A program made the position numbers and the translations under genes. Shown piece by piece: positions 1-11,544 of a stretch of 59,169 nucleotides of DNA (positions are counted from its first letter, which is position 1; every line of letters begins with the position of its first letter). The stretch lies in assembly GCA_025201705.1 (NCBI GenBank), contig MU616673.1, forward strand, positions 1-59,169. The letters run 5' to 3'. The DNA comes from Dissophora ornata. Its lineage: Eukaryota > Mortierellomycota > Mortierellomycetes > Mortierellales > Mortierellaceae. A model generated the notes under the pieces. It was given only the letters and a program-made list of their open reading frames with translations. It searched no databases and was not told where the DNA came from.

Positions 1-810
1 TATGCGCGTACCATTGACAGTGATGTCTTTGCTCAGGTTGAGGTTCTTGACGGTGCGGCCGAGAGCCTTGACATTGAGCTTGCCCTCAAGGTGCCACACA
101 AAGGATTCGGCATTAAGCATGTAGCTCGAGAACTCGGCGAAGGCAGTGGAGTTGGTGATAGCTACGCTGCTCTGAAGGTTCAAAGTACCGTGTCCACCGC
201 TGTGGAGAGAAGAGTAGTGTCAATAGAATGGCAAGCGCAGAGAACAGACATTTGGATGAGAAACGTGGTGTAAGGAAGTTGAAGGCGATTTTGGATTATG
301 TACAACAGCTGACAGGCGTTACTCACGATGCAGTGCTGGTGCCTGGAATCTCAGTAGTACCGAGCTCGATGCCATTCCAAGAGACTGTGACGGTGCCTGG
401 AAACGAGATGTCAGCGTGGAAAGGGCCAGTATGCTGCATGTCACCTTGCATCACAACGTCCATGGAGGTAGGCGAGGGATTGGTGATGTCCTGAAGATAT
501 ATACAAAAGAAATTGTTAGTACATAAAATGTCCATGGAGATGCACTATCCTCTGTCATGAACCTGGCAGGACTTACAATCTGCGAGAAGTTGATAGTGGC
601 CTTATTCATCAGACTCTGGGCAATCTTTGGCATGATCACATATAGGGCTAAAATGACAGCCACGATGAGTGCGATGATTGCATTGGGAATGCAAAAGTAC
701 CAGAATTTGCGGCGTTTATAGAACTTTGGAGGAGCAGGCTGCTTGACATCCTCGTACTCGTCAAACTCCTCGTGTTGAGTGTCATCCTCTTCACGGATAT
801 CAAAGGCCAT
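1..810 (-). CDS. DUF3712 / LEA2-like single-pass membrane protein (3' part beyond window)
   Basis: Proposed exons on the minus strand are 577-810, 327-490 and 199 down to the window edge. Donors GTAAGT and GTGAGT and both AG acceptors keep the frame open across the joins. The protein opens with an acidic cytosolic tail of about 30 residues, then a basic KRRK stretch and one transmembrane helix (about residues 38-60). After it comes a beta-rich extracytosolic region, with stretches such as FHADISFPGTVTVSWNGI and HGTLNLQSSVAITNS, typical of fungal DUF3712 proteins, which have an LEA2-like fold. Members are vacuolar or plasma-membrane proteins of mostly unknown job. The C-terminus lies outside the window, so total length is unknown. 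Family membership is by recognition of the pattern; function is not known. Confidence 0.8.
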
Positions 811-3120
811 TTTAACGAAGAGTGTAGGGGAGGGTGGAAAGGGACGTCGAAAGCGGAAGGGAGAGCGAAAGAGGATATGTGATGGGAGGGGGATGAGGTG
901 GAAGGTGGTGGAAGGTAGACAAGGCTAGTGGACACCGACGAAGGAGGTCAAGTCAAAGAAGCGAAGTGACAACTACATATGTTGGTTTGTTGAAGTCTTT
1001 ATATATATTCTGCTCGGCACTTGCCAGGAAGTGTTCTTGATGCTTTAATCCGAGTAGAGTGCGCTTGTCTGTGTGCCCTGACTTTCATGCCTAAGTAGTC
1101 ATCCGATATCCTCTTTGTTTGTCTGTTCAAGAGGAAAAACAAAGCATTTGTGGCACAAAAAATTACGCCGCCCGAATTGTTTGCTCAACGGTTTTCAGGC
1201 GCTCGATATTTTCATCGTCGCCTCTTCTCTGCACTTGAGTTTGAGTCTTCTCGATCACATTAACCAACAACTGACCGAAGCGCACGCGAACTACAGTCTC
1301 TGTATCCTAATCTTACAGTGGACACTATGCCCACCATTATAGCACATATCTCCATCTGGCATACGTCTACTTGTCTGCATTCGTCGACGTGTGAATCTGC
1401 GGAGCTGAATAAAATGCTGCCTGTGCTTATTGTTGAAGAGCGTACAGGATGCGTTGGCTACGGTGTCCGATCACGTCCGTCTCGCCTTCCTGTATTTGTT
1501 TATTTTGGAACCTTAAAAAATATTGAAAGAATACTCCTTATTGTTTATTCTCGGATTCAAGTGATGCGTCGTTGCCATTGTGGGGTCTCCACTCTCTAGT
1601 CTTCCCAGCTCGATTCATGTATCCACAGCGTATAGTCTTGTTCTCCTGCACTGCAGAAATATGAGATTGATGTCTTCATATCAGACCCAATAAAACACTA
1701 GTATGAATGGGCGTCCATCAAGTCAGAACTTGCGCGCTGCATGTGCTATATACTTTAACACAATCCCCACCCACGACGCAAAATTTCCCAAGTGGACACG
1801 GTCTGCTCAATGTCCTGCAAGTAAACAAACAAAAGAAAGTTCTGTCCTCTCCATTCCCTTAGTCCCGCAGGAAATGCATAAAGTGCAACGTACAAGTATG
1901 TAAAGTAATACACCAGGCAATGCTGCATGAGAGCCAGCGACAAGAAAAGAGTGAGAGTAAACAAGAAAATAAAAGTGTGGTATATCGACAGTATGGAATG
2001 GGGCCATGTTGGGTGAAGAAAGGTCGTCAGCAACATATTAACCTGAGAGCCTTTTTCCACCATCTCTATGAAATGTGCGCTGTGCGACTAACAGATGGTT
2101 TGTGCTGCAAACATCAGGAGGTTCGCTAAAATGCCTGAACAAAAGGATTCTCCTCCACACTTCCAGCTTCAACACGAATAATCACCAACTGTGCAGCTCA
2201 GAGGTGGCGAGAGCAAAATTCACCTCTCCGCGCCGTTCTACATGGAAAGCACTAAATGGTTTGTTTCTCTTCTGGCGGTCATCGAATTGGGAGCCTTTGC
2301 TTGTCACTGACTGTTGTCGGCATGGGAGCATTTCTCAGATGCGCGCAGCAGGATTATAAGCAGTATCCCATTATGCTTATGATCGACACCATTCAGTGTC
2401 CAAATATTTGCATTCTTTCATGCGACCCGGACTTCGACCTCAGACATTCATTTACCATCCAAACTACTTTAAGCTGTGTTGTTCAATGTGGCGTCAATAG
2501 ATTTTATTCAGGAGGCACATTTTCACCACAACCCAAAACGTTTTCTTAATTCCAGCTGCAAGACGCGTGACCCAAGTGCCCAAATTCGCGTTATATCTCA
2601 ACTAAAGCACGCGAGATGCCGAAAATTACAATCGTAGTTTAGGTAGAAAGCAAGCCAACGTATCCCGTCCATGAAAAAAAGGGAATCATGGTCCTGGAAA
2701 TAATTATTCATTGTGATTGTGGACGCGACCTAGGGGCTGAACAATTAAAAACGACTTATGGGATCATGGCTAAGGGGCGGGATATTGTGTCGAATTTGTC
2801 GTCGGTGTGAGGCTCGTTGCAACTGCGGTGAAGATGGTGATGAGGATTGGATTAAAGAAAGTCCCTCATTGTAGGAAGAGGAGACGCCATCGTCAATGGC
2901 GATGTGGCTGCAGGTAGTTGAGGCCGGATAGTTCGTTTCCACGTAAATGAAACTGGTGCCTAGCAAAGGTTGATGTGCGCGAGATTTGCTACTATGGTCA
3001 CAGTTGGCGCCAATTGTCAATAGAATGGGACGCTTCTATGCAAGACTTGGACTACTCAAGTCGGTCATAAAGGTACGGTGTTGCTGTCGCCATAGTTCCG
3101 GCTGTTTTTGCTTAGATACG

Positions 3121-3530
3121 CCTTTGCATCAAGGTTGACCGGATTGAAGGGTAATATGAAAGTTAAACTTGACGTCCTCGACCTCAACCTTACCGAGAGA
3201 CTTTAAACCGAAGACCGAAATGTGCAGCAGCAATGATCTGACAGTGGCATCAAACTACGGATCTACAGGCGCAACAATGCCTTGCACATCCAACTCTGGA
3301 GCGACACTGAACAAGCACGCTTCTGGAGCTCTTGTAGTTGCATTACTACTTCTGAAGGCTTATCTGCGTCTGAACTTGCTTACGGATGAACCAACATTGT
3401 TTAGAGACGCGAAACTAATCAAAGTCTCTGCGCCATATTGCACTAGGCTCCCAAAGCGATATCTACAACGGCATATCCATTCTTGAACTTTTCGGACATC
3501 GTGGCAGTTTTCATCAAATCTAATGAGATT
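3121..3530 (-). pseudogene. decayed reading frame of unknown family
   Basis: Read on the minus strand, this stretch gives protein-like segments broken by stops: one opens with ATG near 3500 (MSEKFKNGYAVVDIALGA, then a stop), and a later one contains LFSVAPELDVQGIVAP and ISVFGLKSLGKVEVEDVKF. A one-base shift near 3150 would extend the last segment by about 25 more codons (around NPVNLDAKAYLSKN). The alternation of hydrophobic and charged residues and the near-continuity across stops look like an eroded gene rather than random DNA, but the family was not recognised and chance cannot be excluded. Confidence 0.3.
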
Positions 3531-5507
3531 CGTCATGGCTCGTGGCGCGAGTGTTGATTTCGGTGGCGATCAATTTCAAGCTTAGATGTTCAGACGCATC
3601 TAAGGTTAACTGAGCATGGACTATGGCACCCCTGCTTCACTGGCCGAATGTCACATATGTAGTAATCGCTTGTCCTGAATGCGCTGTCGAGCGTACCATC
3701 ACTTCATCGTTGCGGAATTGGGACTACGCTTACTGGTCTATGATAAATCGACAAAGAAGTTCCCTAGGGCCAGGAACGCATCGATGTTGCAACACCCGTA
3801 TACTGCGGTCTCTCGTGAGAACTGGCGCGACATTATAAGCTCCGCCTTCTTAGTTTCCTCGGATACTTAGACTTTTCAGAGATCCGTGACGAAGCACGAC
3901 CGTAAACTACGCGAATAAGTGGATGAGCAACAGTAGTAACGTTATAGCTGCACAATAAATGCATCTGTCTTTCAATAATGACGCCCGAATTCAAAGACAT
4001 GTATGCGCACGAGTCATTGCTAATCCCAGAGAGCGATATTCGGCAAAGATAATTTCTCATGGTTACCTGTTAATTGTACTGAGCCCAAACTGCCCCCATC
4101 AAGGGAATTGAAATCGGCTAACTGTGCGACCATCGGATGGGTTGTGCTACAGATTTTGGGAGGAATCCTGGCCTCTCCTTGCCGCACCTTGAGCGCACTC
4201 TAAAGGGTCAGATTTGCTCAGTACAATACCCATAGTCCTTAACGTGGTTACCTGGATAAGACACATCGCGCCATGGGTATCTGCCACACGTTCATGTCGC
4301 GTTAGTATATGGTGTCTGCGTGTTGACGTGTAGCGCCAGTATTCTGATTGCTGGCGGCTAAACTGGCGCTGATGATGTAACTAGAATCAATCGTGCTTCT
4401 ATTTCTGTGTCGCCAGTCGAAGTAAAATTAAAGACAGAAGGCACCTGCTTTGTGGTGTATTGGTAAATATGTTTACCAACCAGGAATGGGGGTTTGTTGT
4501 TTCTGCTCTTTTGCTTTTAGCCTGTTTGTAGTTTCTTTCTTCTGCTTCTTTGTTTATTCGTTTGTTTGTTTTGATTGTGGAATGAACCTTGTACAGTATG
4601 CTCTTCGATGTGGGTGCTGTGAATTTTCGTCTAGAGCTCTTGTTGTGCAACCATGTGCGATGGGCGAATAGGATTCTACCCAAGGTGCACAAAACTACCA
4701 CAACAACAGCAGTCGTGTTGATGCTTTACGCCTCTGCTCTGTATATTTCCCCGACTCGGCCGTCAACATGTAGTGCCATTGCTCTTGTCTCCAAACTACG
4801 CATTTCGCATTAGTAAACGTTATTACACAGAATTCTGCCTGGACGCCCTACGACGACTGTATTGTTCATTAGGCTAGACACCGCATTGTGTATGTACAGT
4901 TCAGCGCCCTACCAGAGACCGATGGTTTTGTGCTCATGAGTTCATGTACCCTTGTGCTCCTTACCGTACACGGGACTTTTATTTTATTCAGCATACAAGA
5001 ATCCTACCGCCGAACTTTGTTGTTTTCCTGCGAGCGTGGAGAAATAAGATCGAACCATCCACCACCCCCCACAGGAGCGTGCCTGGCGCTGAGCATGTTC
5101 TTGGATGAAGATGGTTGTAACTCCGATCCAACACATCAAGTCCACACAGTCGACTTGAGCCTTGCACCGCTACATTAAGTTCTTAGAAGTATTCTTAGTA
5201 GGCACTCCAAAAAGACCATGCACCGGCTGAACTGTTCTGAAAAACATCCATAGTCGAAAAGCGAATGGCTACCCGCACTTGAGCTGTCTACTTCAGCAGG
5301 TTACTTTACGAAGAACATGTGTCGAACATGGGATTTATCTTGCTCTTCTGTGAACCTTACTTATCCAACCTAGCATGATCGGCCAAAGTCGCATTCGGAA
5401 ATATGTATTGATTGGTTGTCGTAAGTTGAAAACTAGCGCCGCCAGGTTGGTTTGGTTGCTTCTCACAACAATCCTTAGTCGTGCATGTGCGCTCACGGCA
5501 AGCATTA

Positions 5508-5526
5508 AAAAAAAAAAAAAAAAAAA
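5508..5526. repeat. poly(A) tract
   Basis: An uninterrupted run of about 20 A residues (T on the minus strand) lies in the gene-poor region. It could be the end of an old retroposed sequence or simply a microsatellite; no coding remnant of a retroelement was recognised on its 5' side. Confidence 0.7.
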
Positions 5527-5661
5527 ACGCGTGTGGTAGTAAAAATAGTCAGGCAGGTTTACGAATGTCAACCTGGAGATGATCCGTGTCTTACTCACCC
5601 AATGTAGTCAGCATTGACATTCTCGAATCAGAATCCCGTAGCTCATTAGAAGGAGCTCCTC

Positions 5662-5689
5662 GCCATTCCCGGGATGCCATTCCCGGGAT
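5662..5689. repeat. 14-bp tandem duplication with SmaI-type palindrome
   Basis: The unit GCCATTCCCGGGAT occurs twice in immediate succession. Each unit carries the palindromic core ATCCCGGGAT apart from one flanking base, so the pair could form a small hairpin. No function is evident. Confidence 0.75.
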
Positions 5690-6749
5690 TCTGCTTCAGA
5701 AGCTTCCATACACTTCACACCAAAGGATACCCTCGCCTGCAGCGCAGGACATTTCTCTCACACCTCCACGTCTCTGTGTTGTAAAATTTGTCGGATTCCT
5801 GCGAATGCCACAATGCCAGACGCTCGGCCTGGCTTGCGCCGAACCCAAGTGGCTATTGAGGGCGGACAAACAGGTCGTCGACAAGGAGGATCAGTTCATT
5901 GAGGGTCATGCACCTGAATCAAAATCCAAAATGCAGGAGTGCTAGGCCAAAGACAAGGTAGTGATCCTGACATATTTCGAAGGTCTAGAGATCTGTAACG
6001 ACTGGAGACGGCCTGCCTTGTTTCTGGAGCACGATATGGTGATGCTGGAGAAGTATTCAGTCTTACATATCCGTCTTTGTAAAGAATTGCAGTAGAAAGG
6101 AGTAAGGCAGTCAAACGCTTTCATCCGTTGCAGCTCTTAGGCATCGCGAACAAGGTTATCGCTGCTATCTACTGACCTTAGTCTTCGACGACTCCATGCG
6201 AGAGTTCATTTCCTCACAGCCATTAGTCTTTTAATAATCCCGATTTTTGTCTTTTTGCTCCGCTTTTTAGACTTCATCGCTCAGCAAGGAAAACGATCAA
6301 ATAAAACACTCTCCGTAGGCGCACGACATTCCTTGGGCAAGTCCCTATATCAAACATACTGTGGAGTCTGGTGATAGCGTTTCAAATGGCGGACAAAATC
6401 CTAGCAGGTTACAAAGGACACCCGATGCCCTGATAACGTCTCAAAAAAGGGATCCGTGCTGACGACGCCATAATGGAGCCTTCAATTCTGATGTCGCTCT
6501 TGTCAGCTCTGCGAGTAGGGACCTACACAGGGATTCAGTATAGAGTAACCTATGGAGACGGTCGAAGTCATGCCACAATTATCGTTAACTATGTAAGCAA
6601 CCACACGAGACGCAAAATCGTTGTAGATTTATATGTTGGCGTTCGAGCTGCACGCGCAAAAGGTCTCTTGGATTAGTGTGAAAACAAGATTGTATTTGGG
6701 GTTCATTATTTACATGCTCCTCATGGAAGTTCATTCCCACCGATATCTA

Positions 6750-9116
6750 CTACTCTTGGCGACAGATCTGCACATGTGGATAAGCTTCCTCGAACCACTT
6801 GAGCAACTCGTCCGATACGTTGTACTTTTCAGCATCGATGCGGCACAACTCTGGAAGATGTTCAACCAGCCACTCGAGATCCTCTTTCTTGAAGGCCTGG
6901 TAGAGCTCCAGAACATGCAGCCGCTTCACTGATCGGAACCCATTGATCAATTGGTTCTGTGTGGCGCACGTGAGTTTGGCCCCAGCGCCCATGAGACCCA
7001 GATATTGGATATTGCAGACATCTTGAATCGGGTGCAATGGATGTCGCATCACAACGTCTACGTCAGTTTCATTAAAAGTTTGATCTGCTGTTGCGGCGGG
7101 CCCCATCGAGTTAGTTGTTGGGTCTGGTGCTGAATTCGCAGTATCACTAAGACTGTTCCTGATCTCACGAAGGGTTGTCGCAGGAAATGCAATCGCGTCT
7201 TGAGGTCGCTTCTTATCATTCCCGACGTTGTCCACTGCCATATATGTAGATGAAGATGACTCGCCGGTCTGTCCGGATATGCTCGAATTGTTGGTGTTCT
7301 CATCAGAGCCACTTGCCAACGAAGACATCCTACTAGGCATCGGAGATCCGACCAGGCCGATATGAACGAACAAGATCTGCAGATTCGTGCATGTCCACTG
7401 GCGCCAGTCGAACGACTCAGGCTCAATGTTCACGCCCGAAGCTTCAAGATGTCGGAGCGAAGTGCCGCAATGGCTTAAGAACTGATGCAGCCCATTAGAG
7501 GTGATCTGGGTGCAGTACTGGATATCCAGTCGCGCGACCCTCTTGCAGTTCTCAGCCAGTAGTAACAGTTCCTCGTCAGCTACTTTTGTTCCTGATAAAT
7601 TGATCACTGTCAGTTGCGTGAGGGAGGAGAAGAGAGTACTGAAAGTCTCTCGGTCGATTCTTTTGCAAGATCCAACGTCCAGGGCGTAGAGTCTCGGACA
7701 AGATGCCTTCATAGTGAGGATCATGTCAGTAGTGATTGGCAAGTTCTCGTTCCTGGCCAACGACAGCTCCAGGAGCGCAGGACAGTTCTTGATCAGCCCT
7801 GCAAGATAGGCCGATGACACCGAAATCTCCTTTAATGCCAGATACTTGATTTTGGTAACCGTTGGGCCAACGTCTTGTGAGCTGAAAATGTTATCCAACA
7901 CCAAATTCCCGCTCACACCGTCATCACTGCCTTCATTGATATCGCCATCCAACGATTGTAGCTGGACTCTTGAGAGCGACAAGAATCCAAGGTTTTCGCA
8001 GTCGATCAAAATCTCCGCGAGTTGTCTTCGTTTCAAATTCACGTTGTGCAGCTTCAGTGTTGTAAGATGGGTCAGGTTACGAACTGCCTTGACCGTGTCC
8101 GCCGAGAGTACAGAGCACACCGAACTGAGGACGAGAGATGTGAGCGTCTTGCTGGCCTTGGCCAGAACCTTTTCCTTAATCGCCATCTGTTCCTTGCTTC
8201 CATGAAACGCGATAGCCTTCAATCGCGGGAGGTCACAGAGCAACATCTCTTCGTAGTCGGTCTTGTCTTCGCACTTCATGGTTCGAATATAATGTGCCTG
8301 TGAACGAATAGAGGCGTAGAACCGACCATCGCGCCAATGTTTGTCCACGACATGTTTCCACAGCAACGGCGTGCAGTGAGTTGCCCACATCCTCGAAACA
8401 CGACAGCTGGCTGCAAGAGAGGGCTTATCCAAAAACTCGGCAACGCACCGAATAATCTCAGGAATGTCGAACATCCGATTTTGAACAAGAGGATACATGG
8501 TGGCGCCCTGTGTGCACGGGTCGTTGTCACTGTAGCCTGCCGTACCTTCTTCAGAGCCATCATTCATCGTGCCCGCCTTTGTAGGGTCCTTGTCAACATC
8601 CAAGGCCATGACTGTAGTCTCGATATCTGTAGTTATGTCGCTTTCCTGGCGTCTCTTGTTAGGTCTGGTGAGCGTTGTTCTTGTGGTTATGGTCGATGTC
8701 TCGTGTTGGTGGCTTCTCGAGGCGGTCTTGTTATATTCGGCAGAGGCGCCGCTGACGTCCTCGCTGCTCTGGGATCCACACGTGTACGCTGGCGGCGAGA
8801 GTGTCATGGTGGAAGAACACGCACTGGAAGAAGAGGCCGAGGAGGAAGAAGAGGCTGAGGCGGAAGACGAGGTCGGAGTAATGGACATATCCTCCGCCTG
8901 GGCGGTTGGCAACGTAGTTCCTGAGCTCATGGATTCCTCACTGGTGGCAAAGGCAAAGTTGGTCATCATACGTCGACCGGCGAGTGCCTTCAGGATGGAG
9001 TTGAAGATCCCCATTGGAGTTCCTATATGTTTATGAGCAGGCGGGCCTATTGACGTTCCGTAACGTGTTCGTGCTATGGTTGAATTGTGACGAATGGAGG
9101 GGTTTGAATCAGACAA
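6750..9116 (-). CDS. F-box / leucine-rich-repeat protein, 788 aa
   Basis: A single-exon gene. An N-terminal Ser-rich region (about 60-200) precedes an F-box at about residues 215-260, with the core MFDIPEIIRCVAEFL and a later LLWKHVV. The following 300 residues contain LRR-like repeats (LTTLKLHNVNL, LLELSLARN, LYALDVGSCKRI, LTVINLSGTKV, VARLDIQYC), the pattern of Cys-containing LRRs as in Grr1/FBXL. F-box proteins bring substrates to SCF ubiquitin ligases through Skp1; the LRRs would bind the substrate. The start is uncertain: an internal ATG 34 codons in (9014) gives MGIFNSILKAL and could be the true start. The next gene upstream on the same strand is another F-box/LRR gene, which suggests an old local duplication. 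Confidence 0.85.
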   Translation of the reverse strand: MSDSNPSIRHNSTIARTRYGTSIGPPAHKHIGTPMGIFNSILKALAGRRMMTNFAFATSEESMSSGTTLPTAQAEDMSITPTSSSASASSSSSASSSSACSSTMTLSPPAYTCGSQSSEDVSGASAEYNKTASRSHQHETSTITTRTTLTRPNKRRQESDITTDIETTVMALDVDKDPTKAGTMNDGSEEGTAGYSDNDPCTQGATMYPLVQNRMFDIPEIIRCVAEFLDKPSLAASCRVSRMWATHCTPLLWKHVVDKHWRDGRFYASIRSQAHYIRTMKCEDKTDYEEMLLCDLPRLKAIAFHGSKEQMAIKEKVLAKASKTLTSLVLSSVCSVLSADTVKAVRNLTHLTTLKLHNVNLKRRQLAEILIDCENLGFLSLSRVQLQSLDGDINEGSDDGVSGNLVLDNIFSSQDVGPTVTKIKYLALKEISVSSAYLAGLIKNCPALLELSLARNENLPITTDMILTMKASCPRLYALDVGSCKRIDRETFSTLFSSLTQLTVINLSGTKVADEELLLLAENCKRVARLDIQYCTQITSNGLHQFLSHCGTSLRHLEASGVNIEPESFDWRQWTCTNLQILFVHIGLVGSPMPSRMSSLASGSDENTNNSSISGQTGESSSSTYMAVDNVGNDKKRPQDAIAFPATTLREIRNSLSDTANSAPDPTTNSMGPAATADQTFNETDVDVVMRHPLHPIQDVCNIQYLGLMGAGAKLTCATQNQLINGFRSVKRLHVLELYQAFKKEDLEWLVEHLPELCRIDAEKYNVSDELLKWFEEAYPHVQICRQE

Positions 9117-9480
9117 AGGGGCGGTGCATCACGCAACTCTTTTATACGCAAAGGAAAAGCGAAGTCCATAAGAGTCGACCAGTCACGAATGTGGCACACA
9201 GGCCAAATGTTTGCCGACAGCGTTGGCAAATTGCTTCGAACGTTCCAAGGCTGCAACGCGAATCGTTGCATACAGGAGCCTTGCGTCAAATGAGCAAGAC
9301 GCTCAACGCTCAATCGGCTATGTATTGGATACATCTATTTTTCACCAATGTTTCTGTTGCCACTGCTCTGCATCCTTTTCACCACAAGGGCGCAGCACAT
9401 CAGCTCCGTCGTCACAATGGTGTACTTTGGTGGCGTCTTTGAGGTTTAAATTAGAACTCAGCGAAATGACTTTGAACAGT
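9117..9480. promoter_or_regulatory. spacer: promoter of F-box gene 1 and 3' region of F-box gene 2
   Basis: A 364-bp spacer between two genes on the minus strand. No coding exon, RNA gene or strong repeat was seen; it should hold the promoter of the downstream F-box gene and the terminator of the upstream one. Confidence 0.5.
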
Positions 9481-11544
9481 TTATTGATGAAAGCTGTACT
9501 CCTCCTCACAGCAATCCGTCCGTTCGAAGGAGAACTTCAGGTCAGGTCGATGTTCCCGGAACCAGTCATTCATTTCCTTGTCCAGTGCAGCGTTGACCTT
9601 TTGGCGTCTAACCACCACTTTTTTGAGGTTGCCCTTTTCTACCGCCGTATCCACAGCATCTCCTTGCCCGTGATTGGTATCGCAACCACGTATCGTCCAC
9701 ATCATGTCCACAGGCTTGATCGGGATTGGGTAACATGTAGTGAAGACGACCTCCTCCAGACCCTTTAAATCTTCTAGAACGTCATACTCGCGTCCAGCCT
9801 CAAGCACCAGTCCCTCTTTAATGCAGAGATGCTTGAGATTTTGGAGAGACCTCAGGAACGCGAACGTATCCTTCGATCGCTTGGGTGGGTCCGCAAGGTT
9901 TCTCCAGGGCAGATGTGCAAAGCGGACGACGAGTCTTTCAAGATGCGTACAAGCCCATTGGCGGGTGAGCGGAGTTACAGAAACAGAGGGAGGATCATCA
10001 GTAGGAGTGTGAGACTCTCCTGACATCGGTGGAAGACCAGTCTCGGGTATATTTTGATGGTCCTTAGTAAAGTTGGGCAGTCTTGTTCTCAGTGGTGCGT
10101 GATTCTCCCTGACAGCTATGTCTCTTGTTTGCTGCATCTGATCGACGTAAAGAGTCGTGTTGTATGCGTAAAATTCTTTCAGGTACGGAGTCCAGCAGAG
10201 ATAGTCATGTATCGCCTGACTGACTTTTTCGCTCGAGCAAACATTCATGATGCAAAGGCTGGTCAGGGACATCTTTGTGAGAGCAGAGTCGAGTTGAATC
10301 GTCTTGATGGCGTCCATGGTGACTTTGGTGCAGTCCCAAGCTGGGAGGCCCAGCGACTGCAACCTTGGAAACGACGTCAGTGTTTCACGAATGGAGTCCA
10401 GGTGGAACCCTCCCTGTTGCAGTCCAATGTGGAATCGTTCGACGCTCGAGCATGATTCGGCCAGAGTACGAGCAAGACTCCTTGGCTCTGTCAAAGCGGC
10501 TGATTGATGCTCCGCAACTTGGTTCGATTGCTGCTGCTGTTGTGGTCGTGCTTTCCATAGCGCTCCTGGACTGCAGACTGACTGGAACTCGATCAGATTG
10601 GGACACCGCGCAGCAACGCCCTCCAGCTCTTCACGACCAATCTTCAGATGTTGGATAGTGAGGGACAGAAGAAAATAATGTGTAGCCCCCGCGTAATGTG
10701 CGGTGGCCGTCGTCGCGGATCCCTCGGTCTGCTCGGCATGCTGACTGTTCACGAAAGAGCCATGTGAATGGATTACCAAGTGCTCGAGTCGAGTCGCAGA
10801 GTCCAAAATAAGATGAATGTCCACAGCTGAACTAACTGAGGGCCGAATATCAAGACGAGTCAAGGTTGGGATGCTGAAAGAGACATATGTTGGAAAGGGG
10901 CCAGAGCACATCGCAATGGACTGCAAATCGAAATGGCCCTTGAGATAGAGATGATGAAGCCTTTTCCTAAGCACGGGCCATCGATGCGATGTATTTGACG
11001 ATAACCTGCCATTGTGGTCATGATCGTTATTTGGTGACTGCATTGTGATCAACGAGCCATCGAGGGACTGTACAGACAACTGGCTGTCAACAAAGGATCG
11101 TAGCAATGATGATGAGTCGACGTTGCTAGTCCCAGCTTGAGAGTGGAACATGCAACGCAGTGTCCTGATGCGATGCGAGTGAAGTAACATCATGCTCTCT
11201 TGAGTTGAGTTCTCCAGAGTGTTGTCCCAGTCTACAGTCTTCCAGACAACATGTTGGCCCGTGTGGTACCAAAGACGAGAGATACGAAGTGAGACGCAGA
11301 GAGAGGATCGGTCGAGGTGTTCTTGGATCAACAAGACGATCTCAGGGATACCCAGTACCCTGTCAGTCCAAGAATGGGACCGCGGTATCCGCATTGGCTC
11401 CAAGGCATCAACTGGCAGGCATGTTGGCTCCAAGGAGGAGGAAGTGTTGGACACAAGCGCGTCGTCGCTTTGGAACTGCGACGGTGAAAGAGGGAAATGG
11501 TGTGACGGCGGTTTCAAACCCCTCCACGCAGTCATGGCTGTCAT
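9481..11544 (-). CDS. F-box / leucine-rich-repeat protein, 687 aa
   Basis: A single-exon gene. The F-box lies at about residues 63-106, with the core VLGIPEIVLLIQEHL and closing VVWKTVDW. Degenerate leucine-rich repeats follow (LKHLCIKEGL, LEHLVIHSH, FPRLQSLGLPAWD). The likely role is as a substrate receptor of an SCF ubiquitin ligase. It shares layout with the next gene on the same strand (F-box near the N-terminus, poorly conserved LRRs, a C-terminal charged helix around DKEMNDWFREHRPDLKF), so the two are probably distant paralogues. Such F-box families are large in Mortierella-like fungi. The substrate is unknown. Confidence 0.85.
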   Translation of the reverse strand: MTAMTAWRGLKPPSHHFPLSPSQFQSDDALVSNTSSSLEPTCLPVDALEPMRIPRSHSWTDRVLGIPEIVLLIQEHLDRSSLCVSLRISRLWYHTGQHVVWKTVDWDNTLENSTQESMMLLHSHRIRTLRCMFHSQAGTSNVDSSSLLRSFVDSQLSVQSLDGSLITMQSPNNDHDHNGRLSSNTSHRWPVLRKRLHHLYLKGHFDLQSIAMCSGPFPTYVSFSIPTLTRLDIRPSVSSAVDIHLILDSATRLEHLVIHSHGSFVNSQHAEQTEGSATTATAHYAGATHYFLLSLTIQHLKIGREELEGVAARCPNLIEFQSVCSPGALWKARPQQQQQSNQVAEHQSAALTEPRSLARTLAESCSSVERFHIGLQQGGFHLDSIRETLTSFPRLQSLGLPAWDCTKVTMDAIKTIQLDSALTKMSLTSLCIMNVCSSEKVSQAIHDYLCWTPYLKEFYAYNTTLYVDQMQQTRDIAVRENHAPLRTRLPNFTKDHQNIPETGLPPMSGESHTPTDDPPSVSVTPLTRQWACTHLERLVVRFAHLPWRNLADPPKRSKDTFAFLRSLQNLKHLCIKEGLVLEAGREYDVLEDLKGLEEVVFTTCYPIPIKPVDMMWTIRGCDTNHGQGDAVDTAVEKGNLKKVVVRRQKVNAALDKEMNDWFREHRPDLKFSFERTDCCEEEYSFHQ

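Larger units (their letters stand above)
811..6749. other. 5.9 kb gene-poor region
   Basis: No intact gene could be assembled here on either strand. Open frames are short, lack the C/G-ending codon preference of neighbouring genes, and do not join through plausible splice sites. It contains homopolymer A runs (about 5508-5526), a short tandem repeat near 5662-5689 and decayed coding-like stretches near 3100-3600. The first few hundred bases are presumably the promoter of the DUF3712 gene. The rest may be relics of a former gene or mobile element, but no transposase, reverse transcriptase, terminal repeat or target-site duplication was recognised. Confidence 0.55.

Noticed and set aside
5586..6124. 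overlapping short frames on both strands near 5600-6120
   Set aside because: Several short frames look mildly protein-like, but none has codon bias, splice continuity or a recognisable motif, so no gene was called.
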